Of a DNA stretch of 64,000 nucleotides, positions 9,651 to 17,820 are shown piece after piece. The position numbers were made by a program, and so were the translations under genes. Position 1 is the first letter of the stretch, and every line of letters starts with the position of its first letter. The DNA is from Herbaspirillum chlorophenolicum. GTDB lineage: Bacteria; Pseudomonadota; Gammaproteobacteria; Burkholderiales; Burkholderiaceae_D. The notes beneath the pieces were generated by a model, which worked only from the letters and a program-made list of their open reading frames with translations, was not told where the DNA came from and did not search any database. The DNA is taken from contig NZ_LFLT01000013.1 in assembly GCF_001189955.1 (NCBI RefSeq), forward strand, positions 1 through 64,000, read 5' to 3'.

Positions 9651-10583
9651 TTACTCGATGACCAGCGCGCCGCGCTGGTCCAGCGACAAGCCCACGCGGG
9701 CGATCACGGCCTCCAGTTCGCGCTCGGTCTCGGCATCGATGCGCATGCCCGGCGAACGGATGGCGTCGCTGGAGATCACCCCGCGCTTGCGGTACACGTA
9801 CTTGCGCAGCGACAGGCCGATCTTCGGCTGGAATTCGTAGCGGATCAGCGGGCAGTACTTGTCGAACGTCGCGGCCGCACCTTCAAGGTCGCCGGCGGCG
9901 AACTTGTCGTAGATGCGCACCAGGATCTCGGGGAAGGCGAAGCCGGTCATGGTGCCGACCGCACCGCGCTGCAGCTCTTCCAGGAAATACACCCCGCCCA
10001 GGCCGCCAAAGATGCGCATGGCCTCGCCTGCCAGGTCGCGGATGCGGCTGATCTTCTGGCCCACCGGCGGTTCTTCCATCTTGATGAAGTTGACACCGCC
10101 TTCGCGGCCCAGGCGGGCGATCACCTCGGCTTTGATCTCGGTGCCGAAGGAGTCGGGGAAGTCGTGGATCACCACCGGGATCTCAAGCGCATCGGCCAGC
10201 GACTTGTAGTAGTCGAACTGCACGGCGTCGGAAGCGTTGTCCAGCGGTGCGGCGAACACGGCCGCGGCGCCCACTTCGGCCGCTTCGCGCGCCTGTTCGA
10301 TGGCCCCGGCCAGGCCCAGTGCGCGCACGCCCACCCACACCGGCACACGGCCGGCGGCGCATTTGACGAAGGTATCGACCACCGCACGGCGCTCGGCGTT
10401 GGACAGCTTGTGCGCCTCGCCCAGGAAACCCAGGATGGCCAGGCCGGAAACCCCGGCTTCGACCTGGAAATCGACCAGGGTAGCGATGCTGCCGAGGTCG
10501 AGCGAACCATCGGCGTGGAAAGGCGTGGGGCAGATCGTATAGATGCCGCGGGCGGTGGACAGCGATGCGTTGGACTGTGGCAT
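9651..10583 (-). CDS. dihydrodipicolinate synthase/N-acetylneuraminate lyase family protein
   Basis: 310-residue TIM-barrel class I aldolase/lyase, the first gene of the hydantoin operon. The Schiff-base lysine is Lys168 in VNFIKMEEPP, and the oxoacid-binding loop reads GFLGEAHKL (52-60), equivalent to GxTGE. The active-site Tyr usually found in YNxP is missing: the aligned segment is VVIHDFPDS (138-145). It therefore should bind an oxoacid through Lys but is unlikely to be true DapA. It might cleave or form an oxoacid adduct, or act as a hydratase/dehydratase as some family members do. Confidence 0.82.
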   Translation of the reverse strand: MPQSNASLSTARGIYTICPTPFHADGSLDLGSIATLVDFQVEAGVSGLAILGFLGEAHKLSNAERRAVVDTFVKCAAGRVPVWVGVRALGLAGAIEQAREAAEVGAAAVFAAPLDNASDAVQFDYYKSLADALEIPVVIHDFPDSFGTEIKAEVIARLGREGGVNFIKMEEPPVGQKISRIRDLAGEAMRIFGGLGGVYFLEELQRGAVGTMTGFAFPEILVRIYDKFAAGDLEGAAATFDKYCPLIRYEFQPKIGLSLRKYVYRKRGVISSDAIRSPGMRIDAETERELEAVIARVGLSLDQRGALVIE

Positions 10584-10717
10584 GTGAATTCCGTAATCAG
10601 ACGATGGGCAGACAATGGCGAAGGTGCCGGGCCAGCCGTTGCGAGGTGCGGGCCCGAATGTTGAAAATCATTGTCGTGGAGTGTTCCAGCCCTGTCGCTT
10701 TCCTTTTTGTGCGGAAT

Positions 10718-10734
10718 CCTTAACCTGCTGTTAA
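10718..10734. promoter_or_regulatory. candidate LysR-regulator binding site upstream of the hydantoin operon
   Basis: The inverted repeat TTAAC-N5-GTTAA (10720-10734), of T-N11-A form as recognised by LysR-type regulators. In the extended form CCTTAACCTGCTGTTA (10718-10733) it matches 14 of 16 positions of the site at 11715-11730 read on the other strand. It is 135 bases upstream of the first operon gene. Confidence 0.5.
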
Positions 10735-10762
10735 TTGTCCCGGCATTTGCCTCACCGGCTTC

Positions 10763-11698
10763 TCACGCCGCGGCAAGCTCGACCTCTTCCGGCGGCAAGC
10801 CATAGCCTTGCACCTTGACCAGCTGGCGCAGTTCACCGATGAAGGCCTGGGTCAGTTGCGACAACGGCTCCAGCCGCACATGCACCAAATTGGCCTGCAG
10901 GATGGGCGCGCGTGCCACCGGCCGCACCACCATCTGGCTGCTGCCGGCCCAGCTGCGCACCGAGAATTCGTCCACCAGCGCCACACCCGCCCCCATCTGC
11001 ACCAGCGAACAGGCGTTCTGCGGCGAGCCCACTTCCATGATGGGGCGCAGCGCCTCGTCCTCGGCCTGGTAGAAGCGGCTGACGATGCCGCCGAAAAGCG
11101 AATCCTTGTCGTAGGAAATCAGCGGGAAGGGCCGCAGGTCGGCCAGCGCCAGCGTGCCGCGCCGCGCCAGCTCGTGGTTGTACGGCAGCACGCATACCAG
11201 GCGGTTGCTGCACAGCGGCGTGACCTCCAGGTTGGGATGCTCCATCGGCAGGATGATGATGCCCAGGTCGGCTTGGCGGCTCAGCAGGCGCTCCTTGAGA
11301 TAACCATAGTTGAGGCAGTGGAAGCTCAGCTTGACGTCGGGATGCCGGTTGCGGAACAGCGTGATGGCCTGCGGGATCAGCATCTGCCCGATGCTGGGAC
11401 TGGAGACGATATTGAGGATGCCGCTGCGGTTGTCGGCCAGGTCGGTGGCCAGTTCGTTGACGCGCTGCACCGCCTGGTAGACGCTCTCCACCTCATGGAA
11501 CAGCTTCTTGGCCTCGGGCGTGGCGTACAGCCGTCCCTTGATGCGCTCGAACAGGGCAAAGCCGACGCGCTGCTCGGTATGCGAAAGCAGGCGGCTGACT
11601 GCCGGCTGCGAGACGAACAGCAGCTGCGAAGCGCCGCTGATGGAGCCGGTGATCATCACCGCACGGAAGATTTCGATCTGACGCAGGTTCAGTGCCAT
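10763..11698 (-). CDS. LysR-family transcriptional regulator
   Basis: 311-residue LysR-type regulator. The N-terminal helix-turn-helix is typical: MALNLRQIEIFRAVMITGSI followed by SGASQLLFVSQPAVSRLLSH. The C-terminal effector domain is related to those of OccR/NocR-like regulators of opine and amino-acid catabolism (NRHPDVKLSFHCLNYGYLKE). It is located between the hydantoin operon, transcribed in the same direction, and the divergent racemase gene, so it probably controls both. A putative operator lies 16 bases before its start codon, consistent with autoregulation. Upstream in-frame sequence lacks homology, so the ATG at 11698 is preferred. Confidence 0.92.
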   Translation of the reverse strand: MALNLRQIEIFRAVMITGSISGASQLLFVSQPAVSRLLSHTEQRVGFALFERIKGRLYATPEAKKLFHEVESVYQAVQRVNELATDLADNRSGILNIVSSPSIGQMLIPQAITLFRNRHPDVKLSFHCLNYGYLKERLLSRQADLGIIILPMEHPNLEVTPLCSNRLVCVLPYNHELARRGTLALADLRPFPLISYDKDSLFGGIVSRFYQAEDEALRPIMEVGSPQNACSLVQMGAGVALVDEFSVRSWAGSSQMVVRPVARAPILQANLVHVRLEPLSQLTQAFIGELRQLVKVQGYGLPPEEVELAAA

Positions 11699-11713
11699 AA
11701 GTCCTCGCCATGC

Positions 11714-11730
11714 ATAACAGGATGTTAAGG
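11714..11730. promoter_or_regulatory. candidate LysR-regulator binding site in the lysR/racemase intergenic region
   Basis: ATAAC-N5-GTTAA at 11714-11728. Read on the minus strand it is CCTTAACATCCTGTTA (11730 to 11715), almost identical to the site at 10718-10733. It lies just upstream of the LysR ATG and about 80 bases before the divergent racemase, where an autoregulatory and activating site would be expected. Confidence 0.5.
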
Positions 11731-11807
11731 GGAACCGACAAATGAGCAAGGAGCATGCCCAGCGGCCTGGAGTAAAGTTTCTGCATCGATTGTGAACCGG
11801 AAAACCC

Positions 11808-12494
11808 ATGTCCACTCCCCTGCCCGACGGCCAGACCGTCTTCGTCATCAATCCCAACAGCACGCAGCGCGTGACCGACGGCATCGACGCCGCCATGGCG
11901 CCGCTGCGCATGGCCGGCGGCCCGGCCATCGAATGCCTGTCGCTGCAATCCGGCCCGCCGGGCATCCAGACCCAGCACGACGTCGAATCGGTGGCGCTGC
12001 CGCTGGCATCGCTGGCGCGCTCACTGGAAGCGCGTGCCGGCGCCTTTGTGATCGCCTGCTTCTCCGACCCCGGTTTGTTCGCGGTGCGCGAAGCGGTCAA
12101 GGCGCCGGTGCTGGGCATCATGGAAAGCGGCATCCTGACCGCGCTGACGCTGGGCCAGCGCTTCGGCGTGATCGCCATCCTCGATGCCTCCATCCCGCGC
12201 CACCTGCGCGCCTACGGCGCCATGGGCGTGCAATCGCGGCTGGCTGGCGAACTGGCGATCGGCCTGAACGTGACCGAGCTCTCCCAATACGAACGCACGC
12301 TGGAACGCATGACCGAGGTCGGCCGCCGGCTGCGCGACGATAAAGGCGCCGACGTGATCGTCATGGGCTGTGCCGGCATGGCGGTCTATCGCGAACCGCT
12401 GCAGCAGGCGCTGGGCATGCCGGTGGTGGAACCAAGCCAGGCAGCGGCCGCAATGGCGATTGGCCGGGTCAAGATGAACTGGCATGGAGCCTGA
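11808..12494 (+). CDS. hydantoin/aspartate-glutamate racemase family protein
   Basis: 228-residue cofactor-independent racemase. The two catalytic cysteines of the family are present: Cys84 in VIACFSDPGL and Cys188 in VIVMGCAGMAVY. The N-terminal FVINPNSTQRVT is the hallmark of the hydantoin racemase/Asp-Glu racemase group. Its position, divergent from a LysR gene that adjoins a hydantoinase and a D-carbamoylase, strongly supports racemisation of 5-substituted hydantoins so that both enantiomers can be converted. Its stop lies one base before the start of the downstream oxidoreductase. Confidence 0.88.
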   Translation: MSTPLPDGQTVFVINPNSTQRVTDGIDAAMAPLRMAGGPAIECLSLQSGPPGIQTQHDVESVALPLASLARSLEARAGAFVIACFSDPGLFAVREAVKAPVLGIMESGILTALTLGQRFGVIAILDASIPRHLRAYGAMGVQSRLAGELAIGLNVTELSQYERTLERMTEVGRRLRDDKGADVIVMGCAGMAVYREPLQQALGMPVVEPSQAAAAMAIGRVKMNWHGA

Positions 12495-12495
12495 G

Positions 12496-13911
12496 ATGAG
12501 CGACAACACGCAAGACCTGATCGCACAATTGCGCGCCATCGTCGGCGACGCCGGACTGGTGACGGACGCGGATGCGCAGGCGCCCTACCTGAAAGACTGG
12601 CTGGGCAAGTGGCAGGGCCGCGTGACGGTCGTCGTACGCCCGGCCGACACCGCCCAGACTGCCGAAGTGGTGCGGCTGTGCCACATCACGCACACGCCCA
12701 TCGTCGCCCAGGGCGGCAACACCGGCATGAGCGGAGGCGGCACGCCGGACGACAGCGGCGCCCAGGTAATCCTCTCGACCACGCGCATGAACCGCATCCG
12801 CGAAGTCGACCCGCTCAACAACACCATGACGGTGGATGCCGGCGTGATCCTGGCCAACGCGCAGCAGGCGGCACGCGAAGCGGGCCGCTACTTTCCGCTG
12901 AGCCTGGGCGCCGAAGGCAGCTGCACGGTAGGCGGCAACCTCGCCACCAATGCCGGCGGCATCGCCGTGCTGCGCTTTGGCAACATGCGCGAGCTGGCAC
13001 TGGGACTGGAAGTGGTGCTGCCCGACGGGCGCATCTGGAACGGCTTGCGCGGCCTGCGCAAGGACAATACCGGTTACGACCTGCGCGACCTCTTCATCGG
13101 TTCCGAGGGCACGCTGGGCGTGATCACCGGTGCGGTGCTCAAGCTCTTCGCCCAGCCGCATGCGCGCGCCACCGCCTGGGTCGGCGCCGACACGCTGGAG
13201 CAACTGGTCGAATTGCTGGCGCGCACCCGCGCGCGTTGCGGCGAACGGCTGGTGGCCTTCGAAATGATGTCGGCGGCCTCGCTGGCGCTGGTGCTGCAGC
13301 ACGTGGCAGACACTCGTGCGCCGCTGGCACAGCCGGCTGCGTTCAACGCATTGATCGAACTGGCCGACACCGAAGACGGGGGGCTGCAGGCGATGCTGGA
13401 GGACGTACTGGGCCAGGCGCTGGAAGACGGGCTGGTGAACGATGCCATGTTCTGCGCCAGCCAGGCGCAGAGCGCGGCGCTGTGGAAACTGCGCGAGGGC
13501 ATCTCGCAGGCGCAGGTGCGCGCCGGCAAGGTGGTCAAGCACGACATCGCGCTGCCGATCTCGTCGCTGGCGGCGTTCACGCAGGCAGCCGACGCCGCCA
13601 TCGCCGGCGAGGACATTTCCGCCGAGATCATCAACTTCGGCCACCTGGGCGACGGCAACCTGCACTTCAACGTGATGATCCCGCTGTCGTCGACCTATGA
13701 AGAGGTCAAGCACGCCACCGCCGTCTTCAACCGGCTGGTGCACGACATGGTGGTGCGCATGAATGGCAGCATCAGTGCCGAGCATGGCGTGGGACAGTTG
13801 CGCCGCGACGAACTGCGCCACTACAAGCAGCCGCTGGAGATGGAATTGATGTTACGGATCAAGCAGGCGTTCGATCCCAACCTGATCATGAATCCGGGCA
13901 AGCTTCTCTAG
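12496..13911 (+). CDS. FAD-binding D-2-hydroxyacid dehydrogenase (GlcD/D-lactate dehydrogenase family)
   Basis: 471-residue flavoprotein of the vanillyl-alcohol-oxidase fold that oxidises D-2-hydroxyacids (D-lactate, glycolate, D-2-hydroxyglutarate). The FAD domain has VVRPADTAQTAEVVRLC, then PIVAQGGNTGMSGG and GCTVGGN-like EGSCTVGGNLATNAGG. The C-terminal domain contains the conserved metal/active-site His motifs FGHLGDGNLHFNV and ISAEHGVG. I chose the ATG at 12496 because GGAG sits 7 bases upstream; an ATG at 12484 overlaps the racemase. Co-transcription with the racemase suggests it handles a 2-hydroxyacid derived from the hydantoin side chain, which is an inference. Confidence 0.88.
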   Translation: MSDNTQDLIAQLRAIVGDAGLVTDADAQAPYLKDWLGKWQGRVTVVVRPADTAQTAEVVRLCHITHTPIVAQGGNTGMSGGGTPDDSGAQVILSTTRMNRIREVDPLNNTMTVDAGVILANAQQAAREAGRYFPLSLGAEGSCTVGGNLATNAGGIAVLRFGNMRELALGLEVVLPDGRIWNGLRGLRKDNTGYDLRDLFIGSEGTLGVITGAVLKLFAQPHARATAWVGADTLEQLVELLARTRARCGERLVAFEMMSAASLALVLQHVADTRAPLAQPAAFNALIELADTEDGGLQAMLEDVLGQALEDGLVNDAMFCASQAQSAALWKLREGISQAQVRAGKVVKHDIALPISSLAAFTQAADAAIAGEDISAEIINFGHLGDGNLHFNVMIPLSSTYEEVKHATAVFNRLVHDMVVRMNGSISAEHGVGQLRRDELRHYKQPLEMELMLRIKQAFDPNLIMNPGKLL

Positions 13912-13926
13912 GAAGCTGTTCAACGA

Positions 13927-14628
13927 TCAGCGCAGCAGCTTGTCGATGATGGCCTGGCGGATATTGTCGATATGGCGTGCGGTCTCGGCCGCTGCCGCGG
14001 CGCCGTCGCCACGCACCAGCGCATCGAGGATGGCCATGTGTTCCAGGCAGGTGGGATGGGCGCGGTTGTCCATGCGCTTCAACGAGAACATGCGCGTCTT
14101 GCGGCGCAGCTCGACGATCATCGCTGCCAGTAGTTGGTTGTCGCAGCATTCGGTGATCAGGCCGTGCAGTTCGCCATCCAGGCGCTGGTGCTCGGGGTCG
14201 GCCGGGTCGTCGCGGCGCATGATGCCTTCGATGCGCATGCGCAGGTCTGCCGCCTGCGCGCCCGGCACCTTGCCGGCGGCACGCGCGGCCGCATCGGACT
14301 CCAGCAGCCGGCGCACATGCAGCACCTCCATGATTTCCTGCACCGTCACCAGGCGCACATACAGGCGGCCGTTGGCCTTGCGCTCCAGTACACGCTCCCC
14401 TTCCAGCCGGTGCATCGCCTCGCGCAACGGCGTGCGCGAGATGCCCAGGCGCGCGGCCAGCATGCGCTCTTGTACCGCCTCGCCCTGCTTCAATTCGCGC
14501 GAGAGGATCAGGTCGACCAGGGCTTCATAAGCCTGGTTGCCGAGGCTGCTGGCGCCGGCTTCGGGCGCGTCGATGCCGTTATCGGCATCGGCGTCGGATT
14601 CGGCTGGCATGTCGTGGCGGGCATTCAT
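13927..14628 (-). CDS. GntR-family transcriptional regulator (FadR/FCD subgroup)
   Basis: 233-residue repressor-type regulator. The winged HTH occupies about residues 30-95 (LGNQAYEALVDLILSRELKQ, then GISRTPLREAMHRLEGE and NGRLYVRLV). The all-helical FCD effector domain follows, with the metal-ligand histidines expected in LDGELHGLITECCDN and ARHIDNIRQ. It diverges from the aminotransferase/pxp operon, separated by 113 bases that contain a 26-bp palindrome. It probably represses that operon and responds to a carboxylate such as 5-oxoproline or glutamate-like compounds. Confidence 0.9.
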   Translation of the reverse strand: MNARHDMPAESDADADNGIDAPEAGASSLGNQAYEALVDLILSRELKQGEAVQERMLAARLGISRTPLREAMHRLEGERVLERKANGRLYVRLVTVQEIMEVLHVRRLLESDAAARAAGKVPGAQAADLRMRIEGIMRRDDPADPEHQRLDGELHGLITECCDNQLLAAMIVELRRKTRMFSLKRMDNRAHPTCLEHMAILDALVRGDGAAAAAETARHIDNIRQAIIDKLLR

Positions 14629-14681
14629 GGTGGGCAGATTTTAACCGAAAGGATCATTGTGTTTGGCACGAGTATTGCTTG

Positions 14682-14707
14682 AATACGATTGGTATACCAA
14701 TTGTATT
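14682..14707. promoter_or_regulatory. probable GntR operator: 26-bp palindrome
   Basis: The core ATTGGTATACCAAT (14688-14701) is a perfect palindrome and is extended by AATAC and GTATT on the two sides (14682-14686 and 14703-14707). 24 of 26 positions are symmetric. It contains the T-N-GT-N-AC-N-A pattern of FCD-type GntR operators and lies 35 bases before the aminotransferase ATG and 54 bases before the GntR ATG, so it can control both. Confidence 0.7.
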
Positions 14708-14741
14708 TATATTTGAACCAAAACGGAATAAGCTTCTTCAC

Positions 14742-15968
14742 ATGACGATCCCGCATCCTTCGCAACGTCTCTCGGCGCGCCTGGCCCAGGCCCGTCCCTC
14801 GGCCACCGGCGCCGCCTCCGAAGCCGCCCGCAGGCTGACCGCGCAAGGCCGCCGGATCATCAGCCTGGCCGAGGGCGAGCTGGACTTCGACACCCCCGCC
14901 CATATACAACAGGCGGCGATCCAGGCCATCACCGGCGGCCAGACCCGCTACACCTCGGTGGGCGGCACGCCCGCACTGAAGGTAGCGATTGTCACCAAAT
15001 TCGCGCGCGACAATGGCCTCGATTACCAAATTGGTGAAGTCATCGCCGCCACCGGCGCCAAGCAGATCCTGTTCAACGCCCTGCTGGCCACGGTCGATGC
15101 TGGTGACGAAGTGATCATGGCCGCGCCGTATTGGGTGTCCTATTCGGAGATGGTGCGCATCGCCGGCGGCGAGCCCGTGGTGCTGCCGGCCTCGCCCGAT
15201 GCGGACTTCAAGCTCACGCCGCAACAACTGCAGGCGGCCATCACCCCGCGCACGCGCTGGCTGATGCTGAACTCTCCCTGCAACCCCTCGGGCGCCCTGT
15301 ACAGCGCCGATGAACTGCGCGCGCTGGCCGATGTGCTGCGTCCGCATCAGCAGATCATGGTGCTGGCCGACGACATCTATGAGGCGATCGTCTTCGACGG
15401 CGCCTTCTGCACCTTCGCCCAGGCCGCGCCCGACATGCATTCGCGCACGCTGACGGTGAACGGCGTCTCCAAGTCGCATGCCATGACCGGCTGGCGCCTG
15501 GGTTACGCGGGCGGTCCGCAATGGCTGATCCGGGCGCTGGAACTGCTGCAGTCGCAAAGCACCAGCAACCCCAGCTCGATCAGCCAGGCCGGCGCGCTGG
15601 CGGCGCTCGACGGCCCGCAGGACTTCCTCGACGGCTGGCGCGAACGCCTGCGCGCGCGGCGCGACATGGCACTGTCCATCCTCGGCGACGCCGCCCCCTG
15701 GCTGTCCGTGCGCAAGCCGGCCGCGGCCTTCTATCTGTATGCCGACTGCCAGGCGGCAATCGGCGCGCTCACGCCGCAAGGCCAACGGCTGGCCGACGAT
15801 GCCGCGCTGGCGGCCTGGCTGCTGGAAGAAGCGGGCGTCTCGGTGGTGCCGGGCAGCGCTTTCGGCATGGCCGGCTATCTGCGCCTGGCCTATGCCACCG
15901 CCGACGACCGCCTGCGCCTGGCCTGCGAACAGATCGTGGCGGCCTGCCAGCGCCTGCAGCAGGCATGA
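14742..15968 (+). CDS. class I pyridoxal-phosphate aminotransferase (aspartate aminotransferase type)
   Basis: 408-residue fold-type I aminotransferase. The PLP-binding lysine is in NGVSKSHAMTGWRLGYAGG, preceded by VLADDIYEAIVFDG and the substrate-binding NSPCNPSGALYS. It is the first gene of the pxp operon, 12 bases before pxpB. Its natural role here could be to transaminate glutamate released from 5-oxoproline or an imported amino acid. I chose the ATG at 14742; a frame extension upstream would run through the GntR operator and looks non-coding. The exact substrate cannot be read from sequence. Confidence 0.88.
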   Translation: MTIPHPSQRLSARLAQARPSATGAASEAARRLTAQGRRIISLAEGELDFDTPAHIQQAAIQAITGGQTRYTSVGGTPALKVAIVTKFARDNGLDYQIGEVIAATGAKQILFNALLATVDAGDEVIMAAPYWVSYSEMVRIAGGEPVVLPASPDADFKLTPQQLQAAITPRTRWLMLNSPCNPSGALYSADELRALADVLRPHQQIMVLADDIYEAIVFDGAFCTFAQAAPDMHSRTLTVNGVSKSHAMTGWRLGYAGGPQWLIRALELLQSQSTSNPSSISQAGALAALDGPQDFLDGWRERLRARRDMALSILGDAAPWLSVRKPAAAFYLYADCQAAIGALTPQGQRLADDAALAAWLLEEAGVSVVPGSAFGMAGYLRLAYATADDRLRLACEQIVAACQRLQQA

Positions 15969-15980
15969 GGATCTGACGCA

Positions 15981-16763
15981 ATGAAGACTGTCATCCCCCC
16001 TGGCGAACACGATTACGCCATCGCCGAAGGTGCGCTGGCTTCGGCCTCGCTGCCGGCCTTCGACTGGCAGGCCGAACCGGTCGGCGAACGCTGCCTGCTG
16101 GTGCGCGTGGGACGGACCGTGGGTGTGGACACCAGCCGCATCGTTCATGCGGTGGCCGCGCTGCTGCACGAAGGCCTGGGTGCCGCCGTGCTCGATGTGG
16201 TGCCGGCCTTCACCACGGTGGCGGTGCATTTCCAGCCGGCCGCCTTCCCGCGTCGCGCCGGCCCCGCGTCGGTACAAGTCGCGCGCAAGGTGGAGCGGCT
16301 GCTCGGCAAAGGCGTGCGCGCCACCGCCGGCAGCGGCCGCGTGGTCGAGGTGCCGGCCTGCTACGGCGGCGACCATGGCCCCGACCTGGTGGAAGTGGCG
16401 CGCCGCTGCAAACTGACGCCGCAGGAAGTCATCGCCCTGCACAGCAGCAGGCCGCTGACGGTGTATGCGTTCTTCTTCTCGCCCGGCAATCCCTTCGCCG
16501 GCCCGCTCGATGCGCGCCTGGACATCCCCCGCCGCAGCACGCCGCGCACGCTGGTGCCGGCCGGCTCGGTGGGCGTGGCCGGCGGCATCACGTCGATCTA
16601 CCAGAACGCCTCGCCGGGCGGCTGGAACATCATCGCGCGCACGCCGCTGAACCTGTTCGACCTCAAGGCCATGCCACCCACCCGCATGCAACCGGGCGAC
16701 CTGATCCATTTCCGCCCGGTCTCGCCCGAGCAGTTCGGGCAACTGCTGGAGGCACGCCCATGA
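15981..16763 (+). CDS. pxpB: 5-oxoprolinase subunit PxpB (KipI-like)
   Basis: 260-residue PxpB/KipI protein, a subunit of the ATP-dependent 5-oxoprolinase PxpABC that hydrolyses pyroglutamate to glutamate. The family pattern is clear: GERCLLVRVGRTVGVDTSRI near the N-terminus, VEVPACYGGDHGPDL in the middle, YAFFFSPGNPFAG, and the C-terminal GWNIIARTPLNLFDL then PGDLIHFRPV. Its last codon overlaps the pxpC start (ATGA), as is usual for these paired subunits, which interact. Confidence 0.92.
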   Translation: MKTVIPPGEHDYAIAEGALASASLPAFDWQAEPVGERCLLVRVGRTVGVDTSRIVHAVAALLHEGLGAAVLDVVPAFTTVAVHFQPAAFPRRAGPASVQVARKVERLLGKGVRATAGSGRVVEVPACYGGDHGPDLVEVARRCKLTPQEVIALHSSRPLTVYAFFFSPGNPFAGPLDARLDIPRRSTPRTLVPAGSVGVAGGITSIYQNASPGGWNIIARTPLNLFDLKAMPPTRMQPGDLIHFRPVSPEQFGQLLEARP

Positions 16764-17788
16764 ACCTGATGCACATCGACCGCGCGGGCATGTACTGCAC
16801 GCTGCAAGACCTCGGGCGCTACGGCTTCCAGCAATACGGAGTGCCGGTCAACGGCCCCATGGACGAGTGGGCACACCGCGCCGCCAACGCGCTGGTGGGC
16901 AATGCGGAAGATGCAGCAGTGCTGGAATGCACGCTGACCGGCCCGGCCCTGCACTTCAGCCAGGACACGCTGGTGGCGCTGACCGGCGCCGACATGCGCG
17001 CCACCGTGGACGGCCGTGCGCTGCCGCGCCAGCGTGCGGTGATGGTGCGGCGGCAGGCGAAGATCGAACTGCTAGGTGCTGCCTGCGGCACGCGCGCCTA
17101 CCTGGCCGTGCGCGGCGGCTTCGCCACCGGGGCCGTGATGGGCAGCCGCAGCACTTATGTGCGCGGACGCTTCGGCGGCATGGAGGGGCGGCCCTTGCAG
17201 CGCGGCGACCGCGTGCCGGCCTTCAGCCGCGAGCGCGGCACGCCACCGCTGGCGCTGGAGCGCACGCTGGTCTCCAGCGGCCTGAACATGGTGGCGGCTG
17301 CCGCCCTGCCCGAAGCTGCCGGCCATTGGATCGCCCCGCTCGACGCCGGTGACGGCGCACTGACGCTGCGCTGCATTCCCGGTCCGCATTGGCAGGCCTT
17401 CAGCGAGGCCGCGCGCGCGTCCTTCACCGCTCAAGCCTGGCGCATCACGCCGCAGTCCGACCGCATGGGCTATCGCCTCGATGGCGCGCCGCTGGACAAG
17501 CCGGATCTGCCTGACATGATTTCCGAAGCCACTTGCTTCGGCACCGTGCAGGTACCGGCCGGCGGCCATCCCATCGTGCTGATGGCCGACCGCCAGAGTG
17601 CCGGCGGCTATCCCAAGATCGCCTACGTAGCTGCCGCCGACCTGCCTTTACTGGCGCAAGCCGGGCCGGGCACCGCCGTACGCTTTGTGCCGCTGGCGCA
17701 AGCCCAGGCCGAGAAGCTGTGGCTGCAATGCGAAGACCGCGTGCAAGCGCTGCGCGATGCCGCGCAACGCACGCTGGCGTCCAACTGA
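16760..17788 (+). CDS. pxpC: 5-oxoprolinase subunit PxpC (KipA-like, carboxyltransferase-fold)
   Basis: 342-residue PxpC, related to the AHS2 domain of urea amidolyase/carboxyltransferases, partner of PxpB in 5-oxoproline hydrolysis. Visible family motifs are DLGRYGFQQYGVPVNGPMDE, AALEC-like AAVLECTLTGPAL, ATGAVMGSRSTYVRGRFGG and SDRMGYRLDGAPL near the C-terminal half. Translationally coupled to pxpB and followed 32 bases later by pxpA. Confidence 0.92.
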   Translation: MNLMHIDRAGMYCTLQDLGRYGFQQYGVPVNGPMDEWAHRAANALVGNAEDAAVLECTLTGPALHFSQDTLVALTGADMRATVDGRALPRQRAVMVRRQAKIELLGAACGTRAYLAVRGGFATGAVMGSRSTYVRGRFGGMEGRPLQRGDRVPAFSRERGTPPLALERTLVSSGLNMVAAAALPEAAGHWIAPLDAGDGALTLRCIPGPHWQAFSEAARASFTAQAWRITPQSDRMGYRLDGAPLDKPDLPDMISEATCFGTVQVPAGGHPIVLMADRQSAGGYPKIAYVAAADLPLLAQAGPGTAVRFVPLAQAQAEKLWLQCEDRVQALRDAAQRTLASN

Positions 17789-17820
17789 AACCGATCCGAC
17801 AAGTTCAACAAGGAGTGGCC

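Noticed and set aside
3307-10583. Reductive pyrimidine catabolism as the sole function of the hydantoinase operon
   Set aside because: The carbamoylase has the D-carbamoylase signature, a hydantoin-type racemase is in the divergent operon, and no dihydropyrimidine dehydrogenase genes are present. Dihydropyrimidine activity cannot be excluded.
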